Source of the DNA: an uncultured Lachnospiraceae bacterium
GTDB lineage: Bacteria; Bacillota; Clostridia; Lachnospirales; Lachnospiraceae
NCBI GenBank assembly: GCA_947623185.1
Contig: CANQGL010000016.1
Span: 1-38,198 of the forward strand
Length of the DNA: 38,198 bases
Direction of reading: 5' to 3'
Position 1 is the stretch's first letter. Every line of letters starts with the position of its first letter. A model generated the notes under the pieces. That model made no database searches, was not told the origin of the DNA, and was given only the letters and a program-made list of their open reading frames with translations. Shown piece by piece: positions 28,212-35,925 of this stretch. Both the position numbers and the translations under genes were made by a program.

Positions 28212-29516
28212 ATGGACTACTTGCAGGTGATCCAGTACGCGGCCAACGGTTACTACAACTACGGCCTCGAACTGGCGGGGGAGAGGGACCTGTCCGGCGC
28301 AGCCCGGAATCTGAAACGCGCCCTCCAGTTCAACAAATATCATACGGATGCCAGAAATCTGCTCGGTCTCATTTTCTACGAGATGGGGGAGACTTCGGAC
28401 GCGCTGATCCAGTGGGTCATCAGCATCAATCTCCAGCCGGAGAACAACCGCGCCGACCATTATCTCGACGAGGTCCAGAGAAAGCCCGGACAGCTCGAGA
28501 TCGCCAGCCAGACGATCCGCAAGTACAACCAATCGCTGGCCTATGCCCGGAACGGGAGCGACGATCTGGCCGTGCTGCAGTTAAAGCGGATCGTGGAGGA
28601 AAAGCCGAATTTCGTCAAAGCTCATCTGCTCCTGGCGCTCCTCTACATGCAGCATGAGGACTACACGAAGGCCGGAAAATCGCTGTATACGGTCCTGCAG
28701 ATCGACAAGAACAACGAGAAGGCCGAGCGCTACATGGAGTATGTGAAGGCGCATACCGGGAAGGCCGACGTCGAGCGGCGGAAGATGAAGAACGCGTTCT
28801 CCCACCGTGAGATGGAGGATGACGACGTGATCCTGCCGCCGACCTACAAAGAGAACACCGGCTGGCAGTCGATCATCAACATCGCGATCGGACTGGTGCT
28901 GGGAGCGATCGTCGTACTGTTTCTCGTCATGCCTGCGCGCGAGCGCTCGCTGAACTACGATCACAACCTGGAGATGCAGAAATACGCGGACAAGCTGAAT
29001 CTTGCCAACCAGGAGGCGGACGAGCTCAGAAAGCAGGGCGAGGAGTACCTGGCCGAGAAGGAGCAGGCGCAGGCCGATCTTGACGGCCTGATCGGGGACT
29101 CCGGGAGCACGCTCGTCCAGTACCGGCTGCTGGCCCAGATCCTGCAGGCGTACCGCCAGAACAACCTCACGGCGGCGGTGCAGGCTTATATCGAGATCGA
29201 TCCGGAGAAGATCACCGACGAGAGCATGCTGAATATCTTCGCGGAGATCCGGGGCGATATGGAAGCCAACGCTCCCGCGGTGCTCGAAAATCTGGGCGGC
29301 GAGGCGATGGCGGCCGGAGATTACGACAGCGCGATCCACTATTACGAAAAGTACATGGAGATGAACGACCGGAACCCGCAGATCATTTTCAATCTGGCGA
29401 TGATCTATAAGAACCGCGGGGACGAGGAGACGGCCGACCAGCTGTTCGGCCAGGTCATCATGAACTTCTCGGACAGCGAACTGGCGCAGCAGGCGCAGGC
29501 CGAGCGCGGATACTGA
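28212..29516 (+). CDS. Membrane-anchored TPR protein
   Basis: A 434-aa protein with two TPR regions around one membrane helix. N-terminal repeats (about 10-185) include AARNLKRALQFNKYHTDARN, QLKRIVEEKPNFVKAHLLLA and AGKSLYTVLQIDKNNEKAER. The membrane segment is near 216-238 (IINIAIGLVLGAIVVLFLVM). A coiled coil (about 250-290) and C-terminal repeats (about 345-430) follow. There is no signal peptide, so the N-terminal repeats are probably cytosolic and the C-terminal half external. Such proteins act as scaffolds; partners are unknown. A strong terminator follows at 29545. Confidence 0.82.
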   Translation: MDYLQVIQYAANGYYNYGLELAGERDLSGAARNLKRALQFNKYHTDARNLLGLIFYEMGETSDALIQWVISINLQPENNRADHYLDEVQRKPGQLEIASQTIRKYNQSLAYARNGSDDLAVLQLKRIVEEKPNFVKAHLLLALLYMQHEDYTKAGKSLYTVLQIDKNNEKAERYMEYVKAHTGKADVERRKMKNAFSHREMEDDDVILPPTYKENTGWQSIINIAIGLVLGAIVVLFLVMPARERSLNYDHNLEMQKYADKLNLANQEADELRKQGEEYLAEKEQAQADLDGLIGDSGSTLVQYRLLAQILQAYRQNNLTAAVQAYIEIDPEKITDESMLNIFAEIRGDMEANAPAVLENLGGEAMAAGDYDSAIHYYEKYMEMNDRNPQIIFNLAMIYKNRGDEETADQLFGQVIMNFSDSELAQQAQAERGY

Positions 29517-29544
29517 TCCGGGCGGGATATCGAAAATAAATACA

Positions 29545-29587
29545 GGGACTTTACAAAAGATGATTTTGTAAGGTCCCTTTTTATATT
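29545..29587 (+). terminator. Strong intrinsic terminator after the TPR gene
   Basis: 14-bp stem GGGACTTTACAAAA (29545-29558) with TTTTGTAAGGTCCC (29564-29577), one G-U pair, five-base loop, then TTTTTATATTTT. It separates the TPR unit from spoIIAA. Confidence 0.95.
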
Positions 29588-29622
29588 TTCGGGTATAAAA
29601 CAGACAGAAAGGGTGAAAGAAA

Positions 29623-29961
29623 ATGCAGGATACGTTTATCTACGAAGCGAAAGGGCAGACGCTGATCATCCACATGCCGAAGGAACTCGACCATCACAAC
29701 TGCCGGGATCTGCGGTACGAGACGGATCTTCTGATGTCGGAGTGCTACATCACGCGGATCATCTTCGATTTTACGAAGACGGATTTTATGGACAGCTCCG
29801 GCGTGGGGATCCTGCTCAACCGGTACAAGCAGATGCGGTTGGGAGGCGGGCGCGCCGACTACTACGGGGCCGGGGCGCAGGTGACGCGGGTACTTAAGAC
29901 CGCGGGGATACCGGCTCTGATGAGCCGTTATGAATCGAAGGAGGAGGCGCTGTACGGATAG
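29623..29961 (+). CDS. spoIIAA: Anti-sigma F factor antagonist SpoIIAA
   Basis: A 112-aa STAS-domain protein. In its unphosphorylated form it binds SpoIIAB and frees sigma-F in the forespore; SpoIIAB inactivates it by phosphorylating a serine. That serine is Ser58 in FMDSSGVG, the same position as in Bacillus. Length and strand/helix order are normal. GGGTGA precedes the ATG. I could not identify a clear sigma-H promoter; a TATAAA at about 29594 lies 28 bases upstream. Confidence 0.96.
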   Translation: MQDTFIYEAKGQTLIIHMPKELDHHNCRDLRYETDLLMSECYITRIIFDFTKTDFMDSSGVGILLNRYKQMRLGGGRADYYGAGAQVTRVLKTAGIPALMSRYESKEEALYG

Positions 29962-30019
29962 ACGGCGCCGCGGACAGGCACATATCAAAAGGGGAACGAC
30001 GGATAATGGAGAAAAACGG

Positions 30020-30469
30020 ATGAATCGAAAAGAAAAGATGAAGATCACGATGGATGGCCTTTCCCAGAACGAGGAGTTCGCGCGGGTGGTGACGGCGGTG
30101 TTCGCGAGCCGTCTCAATCCGACGGTGGAGGAGTTGGAGGACGTCAAACTTGCAGTCTCCGAGGCGGTGACGAACGCAATCATACACGGATACCCGGACG
30201 GAGCCGGAGAGGTCGAAGTCTGCGCGGAGGCGGAGATCACGGAGGCCGGGGAGCGTATTCTGACCGTGACGGTGCACGATACCGGCATCGGGATCCCCGA
30301 CGTGGAACAGGCCATGGAACCGGCGTTCACGACGGCGCCGAAGGGCGAACGCTCCGGCCTGGGCTTTCTGTTCATGAAAGCCTTCATGGATCACGTTGCG
30401 GTCGACTCGAAGGTCGGAGAGGGAACGACCGTGACCATGACAAAGCAGATCGGCAGACAGGACAAATGA
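30020..30469 (+). CDS. spoIIAB: Anti-sigma F factor and kinase SpoIIAB
   Basis: A 149-aa GHKL-family protein that holds sigma-F inactive and phosphorylates SpoIIAA. N-box KLAVSEAVTNAIIHGY, G1 box HDTGIGIPD and G2 box RSGLGFLFM are intact. ATG 30020 is chosen because GGAG at 30008-30011 leaves eight bases and the protein then starts at the usual point; the earlier in-frame ATG would add a run of arginines. It sits between spoIIAA and sigF in the standard order. Confidence 0.96.
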   Translation: MNRKEKMKITMDGLSQNEEFARVVTAVFASRLNPTVEELEDVKLAVSEAVTNAIIHGYPDGAGEVEVCAEAEITEAGERILTVTVHDTGIGIPDVEQAMEPAFTTAPKGERSGLGFLFMKAFMDHVAVDSKVGEGTTVTMTKQIGRQDK

Positions 30470-30505
30470 CGGCAAGACTGAAATCGGATCGGCAGGTGAC
30501 AGGGA

Positions 30506-31222
30506 ACGGATACGGCGGAACTGATCGCAAGAGCGCACAACGGGGAGAAGGAGGCCAGGGACCGGCTCGTGACTGAAAATATGGGGCTCGTCTGGAGCGT
30601 CGTCCGGCGCTTTGCGGGGCGCGGCGCCGAGCCGGACGATCTGTTCCAGATCGGCGCCATCGGGCTCTTAAAAGCGATCGATAACTTTGATCTGACGATG
30701 GACGTGAGACTGTCCACCTATGCGGTCCCGATGATCGCGGGGGAGATCCGGAGGTTCCTGCGGGACGACGGGATGATCAAGGTCAGCAGGCCGCTCAAGG
30801 AGCTGGCGGCAAAGATCGGCGCGGCGCGGGAGGAGCTGGAATCCGTTCTCGGCCGCGAGCCGACGGTCGGGGAGCTGGCCCAAAAGGTCGGGGCCAGCCG
30901 CGAGGAAGTGGCGGCGTCCCTGGAAGCGGGGGCCGAGATCGAGTCCATTTACCGCCCGGTCAGCAGGGAGGACGAAAACGGCGGCTGCCTGATCGACAGG
31001 ATCGCCGAGCCGTCCTCCGAGAACGAAAAGGTACTGGACCGCATCGTGCTGGCGGAGCTGCTTTCGGGCCTGAACGAGCAGGAACGCCAGATCATAACAA
31101 AACGGTACTTTGAAAACAGGACGCAGACCGCGATAGCCGGAGATCTCGGCATCTCGCAGGTACAGGTATCGCGTCTGGAAAAAAAGATCCTGAGAGCGCT
31201 TCGCGAAAAGCTGCTCGCCTGA
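30506..31222 (+). CDS. sigF: Forespore RNA polymerase sigma-F, probable ACG start
   Basis: Sigma-70 family factor that directs early forespore transcription. Region 2 (EPDDLFQIGAIGLLKAIDNF), region 3 and the region 4.2 helix (GISQVQVSRLEKKILRAL) are complete. The reading frame upstream of the GTG at 30569 still encodes conserved N-terminal residues (ELIARAHNGEKEARDRLV), so that GTG is internal. A TGA at 30497-30499 closes the frame, and between them there is no ATG, GTG or TTG. ACG at 30506 is followed by GAT ACG GCG GAA, exactly where relatives have ATG GAT, and AGGTGA lies six bases upstream. I take ACG 30506 as the start (238 aa); a base error T to C or a nearby frameshift would look the same. 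Confidence 0.9.
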   Translation, partial: TDTAELIARAHNGEKEARDRLVTENMGLVWSVVRRFAGRGAEPDDLFQIGAIGLLKAIDNFDLTMDVRLSTYAVPMIAGEIRRFLRDDGMIKVSRPLKELAAKIGAAREELESVLGREPTVGELAQKVGASREEVAASLEAGAEIESIYRPVSREDENGGCLIDRIAEPSSENEKVLDRIVLAELLSGLNEQERQIITKRYFENRTQTAIAGDLGISQVQVSRLEKKILRALREKLLA

Positions 31223-31224
31223 CG

Positions 31225-31254
31225 GTATAGGATCCGCGCCTCCTGCGCACAATA
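31225..31254 (+). promoter_or_regulatory. Sigma-F/sigma-G-type promoter before the spoVA genes
   Basis: GTATA (31225-31229), 15-base spacer, GCGCACAATA (31245-31254). This matches the forespore pattern GYWTA-N15-GGNNANANTW with one mismatch (C for the second G). It begins three bases after the sigF stop. Confidence 0.65.
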
Positions 31255-31282
31255 TCCGTAAAATACGGAAAGGATGGAGACG

Positions 31283-31444
31283 ATGGATTCACTGAAAAAC
31301 GGGCTGCAGCTGCTTTTTGCGGCGCTTCTTTTGCTTTTTGCGGTTTTTCTGGTCCGGTACCTGCTCTTTGAAACGCCTTCCCGCTTTGCGGAATCGGACG
31401 GACTGCTGGTCCGAAACCGCTGCGAAAGGCTGGTGGAGGCGTGA
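31283..31444 (+). CDS. 53-aa membrane peptide at the head of spoVA
   Basis: A 53-residue peptide with one strong hydrophobic helix (about residues 8-29: LQLLFAALLLLFAVFLVRYL) and a polar tail ending ESDGLLVRNRCERLVEA. GGATGGAG precedes the ATG by five bases. Its TGA overlaps the GTG start of spoVAA (GTGA at 31441-31444), so translation is coupled. It is not one of the named SpoVA proteins; a role in forespore membrane or spore channel assembly is inference from position. Confidence 0.72.
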   Translation: MDSLKNGLQLLFAALLLLFAVFLVRYLLFETPSRFAESDGLLVRNRCERLVEA

Positions 31445-32130
31445 GCGAAACGGTGTATCTTAAACTGCCGCAGATCGCGGAGGTGCATAAGCCGGACGTC
31501 TGCCTGAAGGATATCGCGCAGATCTACTCAAAGGATCCGGCGGCCGCGGAAAAGGCCGGAGCGGTGAAGGTGACGTCGTTCGGCGGGATCCCAAAAAACG
31601 GTGCGGGAGCAGGCGGCGGAAAGCAAAAAAGCGGTGCGGGCCCGGCCGGATATCGCGATGCGGTCTATGTGGGAAACGTCATGGATCTCATAAAAAAGAT
31701 CGGGCAGACGGATGAAAACATTCAGGTGAACAGTCTCGGCGTGACGGACTTTATCGTAAAATACCGGACAGCGAGACCGTTTCCGCGGCTGCGGGAATGG
31801 CTCAAGACGGCTTTCGTATCGGCGGTCTCGTTCTGCGGCGCGGCGTTCGCGATCATGACGTTCAACAACGATGCGAGCATAAACGAGGTGTTCTCGGATA
31901 TCTGCCGGGCCGTCACGGGAACGCCGTCCGACGGGGTCGCGATCCTTGAGATCTCCTATTCGCTCGGACTGGCGTTCGGCATCCTTGTTTTCTTTAATCA
32001 CTTCGCCTCCTGGAAGATCACGGTGGACCCGACGCCGATCGAGGTCGAGATGCGGCTGTACGAGGAGAACCTGAACAGGACGCTGATCGCAAACAGCCGC
32101 AGGAAGGAGACCGGGATCGATGTTTCTTAG
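31441..32130 (+). CDS. spoVAA: Stage V sporulation protein AA
   Basis: A 229-aa SpoVA component, part of the dipicolinic acid transport apparatus in the spore inner membrane. The N-terminal YLKLPQIAEVHKPDVCLKDI block and the KPDV/LGVTDFIVKYR region match SpoVAA. Two membrane segments lie at about 123-145 and 172-192. A Gly/Ala/Lys-rich low-complexity insert sits at about 50-70. It starts with GTG, overlapping the preceding 53-aa gene by four bases, and overlaps spoVAB by 11. Confidence 0.9.
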   Translation: MSETVYLKLPQIAEVHKPDVCLKDIAQIYSKDPAAAEKAGAVKVTSFGGIPKNGAGAGGGKQKSGAGPAGYRDAVYVGNVMDLIKKIGQTDENIQVNSLGVTDFIVKYRTARPFPRLREWLKTAFVSAVSFCGAAFAIMTFNNDASINEVFSDICRAVTGTPSDGVAILEISYSLGLAFGILVFFNHFASWKITVDPTPIEVEMRLYEENLNRTLIANSRRKETGIDVS

Positions 32131-32536
32131 ACTGGCGTTTCTGGGCTTCGTGGGACTGAGCGCCGGAGGCGTGGTCGCCGCGGGCGTTTTTGCGTTCCTG
32201 GCGATCATCGGCGTGTTCCCGCGGCTTATCGGGAATACGGACACGGGCCGTCATATCATGCTCTACGAGACGGTCCTGATCCTCGGCGGCATCTGGGGGA
32301 ACGCGGCCGATCTTTACCTGATGCCGGTGATCCTGCCCGGCGGAAAATGGCTGCTGGCCGTATTCGGCGGCTCGTTCGGCATTTTCGTCGGCTGCCTCGT
32401 CATGTCGCTGGCGGAGACGCTAAAGGCGCTCCCGGTGTTTAACCGCCGCGTCCGGCTGGCGGTGGGGATCCAGTATATGATCCTGGCGCTTGCCGCCGGA
32501 AAGCTGGCGGGAGCGCTCTTATACTTTATGAAATGA
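32120..32536 (+). CDS. spoVAB: Stage V sporulation protein AB
   Basis: A 138-aa, very hydrophobic protein with about four membrane segments, matching SpoVAB (GLSAGGVVAAGVFAFLAIIGVFPRL and the LGGIWGN loop). An AAGGAG site lies inside the end of spoVAA. It is required with the other SpoVA proteins for dipicolinic acid movement. Confidence 0.92.
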   Translation: MFLRLAFLGFVGLSAGGVVAAGVFAFLAIIGVFPRLIGNTDTGRHIMLYETVLILGGIWGNAADLYLMPVILPGGKWLLAVFGGSFGIFVGCLVMSLAETLKALPVFNRRVRLAVGIQYMILALAAGKLAGALLYFMK

Positions 32537-32554
32537 TACGGAGGGATACGGGGA

Positions 32555-33007
32555 ATGGAGATCGATAAGAAGGAATACGGAAAATATGTAAAGAAGGTGA
32601 CGCCCGCCCACGAACTGTGGAAGGACATGCTGCGGGCGTTCGTGACCGGCGGGACCATCTGCACGACCGGGCAGGTCCTTCTGAACCTGTTTCTGGCCTA
32701 CGGGATGGAGCGGGATGCGGCGGCCGCGTGGACGACGCTGTGCCTGATCGCGGGCAGCGTGATCCTGACCGGCTTCAACATCTATCCGAAGATAGTCGAG
32801 TGGGGCGGAGCGGGAGCGCTGGTGCCCATCACCGGCTTCGCCAATTCGGTCGTGGCCCCGGCCATCGAGTACAGGGCGGAAGGCCAGGTCTTCGGCGTCG
32901 GCGTGAAGATCTTTACCATTGCCGGTCCGGTGATCCTGTTCGGGATCTTTACCAGCTGGGCCCTGGGACTGGCGAGCTGGATCGGGCAGACAATGGGGTG
33001 GCTGTAG
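32555..33007 (+). CDS. spoVAC: Stage V sporulation protein AC
   Basis: A 150-aa membrane protein of the SpoVAC/SpoVAEB family, a mechanosensitive channel component in spores. The N-terminal polar stretch, GGTICTTGQ, and the motif GGAGALVPITGFANSVVAPAI with its conserved glycines identify it. GGAGGG precedes the ATG. In most Clostridia spoVAD follows at once; here a sugar kinase gene intervenes. Confidence 0.95.
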   Translation: MEIDKKEYGKYVKKVTPAHELWKDMLRAFVTGGTICTTGQVLLNLFLAYGMERDAAAAWTTLCLIAGSVILTGFNIYPKIVEWGGAGALVPITGFANSVVAPAIEYRAEGQVFGVGVKIFTIAGPVILFGIFTSWALGLASWIGQTMGWL

Positions 33008-33048
33008 GCGTACGCCCCGGTTTTGTGGCAAAAGAATAAAAACAGGGA

Positions 33049-33078
33049 TTGTGCTGCAGACCGTTTTTCCGGTATACT
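33049..33078 (+). promoter_or_regulatory. Probable sigma-A promoter of the FGGY kinase
   Basis: TTGTGC (33049-33054), 18-base spacer, TATACT (33073-33078), about 70 bases before the kinase ATG. It would give the kinase vegetative expression separate from the flanking spoVA genes. Confidence 0.55.
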
Positions 33079-33147
33079 GGATATAGTGACAGAACTGCGT
33101 ATGGCGCGGATCCGACCGGCGCATATGCGGAAACGGAGGAACGGCAA

Positions 33148-34689
33148 ATGAAATATCTGATCGGGATCGATAACGGGGGAACTTTTGTCAAGGCGGGCGT
33201 CGTGAGCGGGGACGGCCGCCTTCTGGCGGTCGCAAGGGAGCCGGTCGACAATCTGACGCCGCAGCCGGGTTTTACCGAGCGCGACATGGATGGGCTCCTT
33301 CGGAAGAACGAGACGGTGATCAAACGGGCGGTGGAACAGAGCGGGATCGATCCGGCCGGCGTCGCCGGGATCTCGTTTTCCGGGCACGGAAAGGGCCTCT
33401 ATACGGTGGGAAAAGACGGAAAGCCCGCGTACAACGGCATCCTCTCCACCGACAACCGGGCGTGGGAGTATGCGGAGAACTGGAAACGGTCGGGGACGGC
33501 CGAACAGGTCCGCGCTATAACGTATCAGGATATCCTCGCCTGCCAGCCGGTGAGCCTCCTGGCCTGGATGCGCGATCATGAACCGGAGGCGTTCGGCAGG
33601 ATCCGGTATGTGTTTTCCGTAAACGACTACATCCGCTACTGCCTGACCGGGACGGCGAACGGAGAGTACACCTGCTCTTCCGGATCCAACCTGGTCGACA
33701 TGAACAGCGCAGCATACAGCCGCAGCCTGCTCGGACTTTTCGGGCTCGATCCGGTTTATGACATGCTGCCGCCGCTAAAGGCGTCGACGGAGATCTGCGG
33801 GTATGTGACCGAGACGGCCGCCGCGCGGACCGGACTGCGCGCAGGGACGCCGGTGACGGCCGGGATGTTCGACGTGGATGCGTGCGCGGTCGCCTCCGGT
33901 GTCTGCAATGAGGAGCTGATCTGTATGATCGCGGGCACATGGAGCATCAATGAATATGTCGCGAAAGCGCCCGTCACCAACGGAACGGTATCGCTCAATT
34001 CCATGTTCTGCATCCCGGGATACTTCCTGATCGAGGAGAGCAGCCCCACCTCCGCCGGGAACATGCAGTGGTTCATCGACGAGCTGCTGCCGGAACTGAA
34101 GGAGAAGGCGGAGAAGGAGGGCACGGATATCTACGGTATCGTCAACGAATGGGCCGGTTCCGTCGAACCGCAGGACTGCACGGTGCTGTTCCTGCCGTTT
34201 TTGAACGGCTCCAACGAGGACCCGCTGGCCCGGGGATGCTTCATCGGGCTCACGGACTTCCACGACCGGCGCCATATGCTGAGGGCGGTCTACGAGGGGA
34301 TCGTGTTCTCCCACATGACGCATGTGAAACGGCTTCTGAAAAACCGCAGGAAGCCGGAGAAAATACGCCTTGCGGGCGGAGCGGCCAACTCGGACGTATG
34401 GGTGCGGATCTTCGCGGATGCACTGCAGATCCCGATCGAGGTGGTCGACTGCAAGGAGCAGGGGATCGTGGGAGCCGCGATGGCGGCGGGGATCGGAGCA
34501 GGTATGTTCAAAAGCTATGAGGAAGCGGCCGCATCGATGGTCCGGGTGTCGAAAACCGTTTTTCCGAGGCCCGAATACGGACCGGTCTATGAGAAAAAAT
34601 ACGAGGCTTACCGGGCCGCCGCAAAGGCGCTGGATCCTGTCTGGAGGCAGATCAGGGGATCCGGCGAGGCGGCAGAGCCCGGAGCGTAA
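33148..34689 (+). CDS. FGGY-family carbohydrate kinase (xylulose kinase-like)
   Basis: A 513-aa sugar kinase. It has the N-terminal phosphate loop IGIDNGGTFVKAGVV, PQPGFTERDM, SFSGHGKGLYTVGKDGKP, ASPTS-like ESSPTSAGNMQW, and the C-terminal LAGGAANSDVWVRIFAD ATP motif. In my judgement the blocks resemble L-xylulose kinase LyxK of enteric bacteria more than xylulokinase XylB, but the substrate needs testing. No pentose transport or isomerase genes are nearby. GGAGGA precedes ATG 33148. The gene splits spoVAC from spoVAD, an unusual place for a metabolic gene, and has its own promoter. Confidence 0.88.
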   Translation: MKYLIGIDNGGTFVKAGVVSGDGRLLAVAREPVDNLTPQPGFTERDMDGLLRKNETVIKRAVEQSGIDPAGVAGISFSGHGKGLYTVGKDGKPAYNGILSTDNRAWEYAENWKRSGTAEQVRAITYQDILACQPVSLLAWMRDHEPEAFGRIRYVFSVNDYIRYCLTGTANGEYTCSSGSNLVDMNSAAYSRSLLGLFGLDPVYDMLPPLKASTEICGYVTETAAARTGLRAGTPVTAGMFDVDACAVASGVCNEELICMIAGTWSINEYVAKAPVTNGTVSLNSMFCIPGYFLIEESSPTSAGNMQWFIDELLPELKEKAEKEGTDIYGIVNEWAGSVEPQDCTVLFLPFLNGSNEDPLARGCFIGLTDFHDRRHMLRAVYEGIVFSHMTHVKRLLKNRRKPEKIRLAGGAANSDVWVRIFADALQIPIEVVDCKEQGIVGAAMAAGIGAGMFKSYEEAAASMVRVSKTVFPRPEYGPVYEKKYEAYRAAAKALDPVWRQIRGSGEAAEPGA

Positions 34690-34696
34690 GTTCGCG

Positions 34697-34726
34697 GTAT
34701 AAGATCGCGGCTGTCAGGGGATAATC
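34697..34726 (+). promoter_or_regulatory. Sigma-F/sigma-G-type promoter before spoVAD
   Basis: GTATA (34697-34701), 15-base spacer, GGGGATAATC (34717-34726): nine of ten positions fit GGNNANANTW. It has the same spacing as the promoter at 31225 and begins seven bases after the kinase stop. Confidence 0.7.
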
Positions 34727-34750
34727 TGTTATTGACTGGAGGTGGCTGCA

Positions 34751-35911
34751 ATGACAGAAGAACTGGCAGCGGAAAAAAGAAACCATAAGATGTACGGCAG
34801 GGCGAGCGTCATGTTCGACGATCCGCCCTATATCCTTTCGGCGGCCTCCGTGGTGGGAAAGAAAGAGAGCGAAGGCCCGCTCGGGACCTGCTTTGACTGC
34901 ATCGAATCCGACTCCATGCTCGGCAGGAAAACGTGGGAGCAGGCCGAGAGCGAGCTGCAGACCCGCGCCGCGAGGCTGGCGGTCCGAAAGAGCGGCCTTT
35001 CGGGCGGCGATATCCGCTATTATTTCGGCGGCGACCTGCTTGCGCAGCTGATCGCGACGTCGTTCGGAAGCATGGAACTGGAGCTGCCGGTGTTCGGCGT
35101 CTACGGGGCCTGCTCGACGATGGGCGAGGCGATGGGCCTCGGCGCGATGACGGTCGAAGGCGGGTTCGCGGACAACGTCGTCGTCACGGCTTCGAGCCAT
35201 TTTGCCTCGGCCGAGAAGCAGTTTCGGTTCCCGCTCGAATACGGGAACCAGCGGCCGTATTCCGCCACATGGACGGTGACCGGATGCGGTTCGGTGGTGA
35301 TCGGGAAAAGGCGCGAGCCGGAGCGCGAATACGGCGGACGGAGAGACGAAGAAGAGATCCTGAGAGCCGCCGCGGGGGCGGACGAAAAGCGCGCGGGAGA
35401 GAAGACACGCATGAGCGTGCCGTTTGCTAAGATCGCCGGGATAACGACGGGAAAGATCGTCGATATGGCGGTCAGGGATTCCATGAACATGGGAGCCGCG
35501 ATGGCCATGGCCGCGCTCGATACGGTCCTCAGAAATTTCCATGACCTCGGCGTGCGCGAGACCTACTATGACCGGATCGTCACCGGGGATCTCGGGCAGA
35601 TCGGAAAGCGGCTCCTGACCGATTACATGGCGGAGGCCGGATACGACATCGCGGAGCGCCATCTGGACTGCGGCATCCTGATCTACGACGCCGAAAAACA
35701 GGACACCCACGCGGGCGGGAGCGGATGCGGCTGCTCGGCGGCGGTCCTCTGCGGCTATATTCTTCCGAAGATAAAGAGCGGGGAATGGAGACGCGTGCTG
35801 TTCGTTCCGACCGGAGCGCTGCTCTCGACCGTGAGTTTCAACGAGGGGCAGAGCGTCCCGGGGATCGCGCATGCCGTGATCCTGGAACATGCGGAAGAAA
35901 AGAACGGATAA
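34751..35911 (+). CDS. spoVAD: Stage V sporulation protein AD
   Basis: A 386-aa thiolase-fold protein on the surface of the spore inner membrane that binds dipicolinic acid. Typical blocks are PPYILSAASVVGKKESEGPLG, YFGGDLLAQ, FGVYGACSTMGEAM with the thiolase-like cysteine, and HAGGSGCGCSA near the end. A charged Arg/Glu-rich insert lies around residues 180-215. ATG 34751 has GGAGG eight bases upstream; an in-frame GTG at 34742 overlaps that site. spoVAE follows after 14 bases. Confidence 0.96.
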   Translation: MTEELAAEKRNHKMYGRASVMFDDPPYILSAASVVGKKESEGPLGTCFDCIESDSMLGRKTWEQAESELQTRAARLAVRKSGLSGGDIRYYFGGDLLAQLIATSFGSMELELPVFGVYGACSTMGEAMGLGAMTVEGGFADNVVVTASSHFASAEKQFRFPLEYGNQRPYSATWTVTGCGSVVIGKRREPEREYGGRRDEEEILRAAAGADEKRAGEKTRMSVPFAKIAGITTGKIVDMAVRDSMNMGAAMAMAALDTVLRNFHDLGVRETYYDRIVTGDLGQIGKRLLTDYMAEAGYDIAERHLDCGILIYDAEKQDTHAGGSGCGCSAAVLCGYILPKIKSGEWRRVLFVPTGALLSTVSFNEGQSVPGIAHAVILEHAEEKNG

Positions 35912-35925
35912 ACGGGAAAGGATCG

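Noticed and set aside
29594..29620. Sigma-F-like GTATA plus GG-rich -10 just before spoIIAA.
   Set aside because: The -10 match would fall on the spoIIAA ribosome site, leaving no room for a leader.
31594..31660. Gly/Ala/Lys-rich insert in SpoVAA as a frameshift artefact.
   Set aside because: The frame stays open and family residues continue on both sides, so it reads as an in-frame low-complexity loop.
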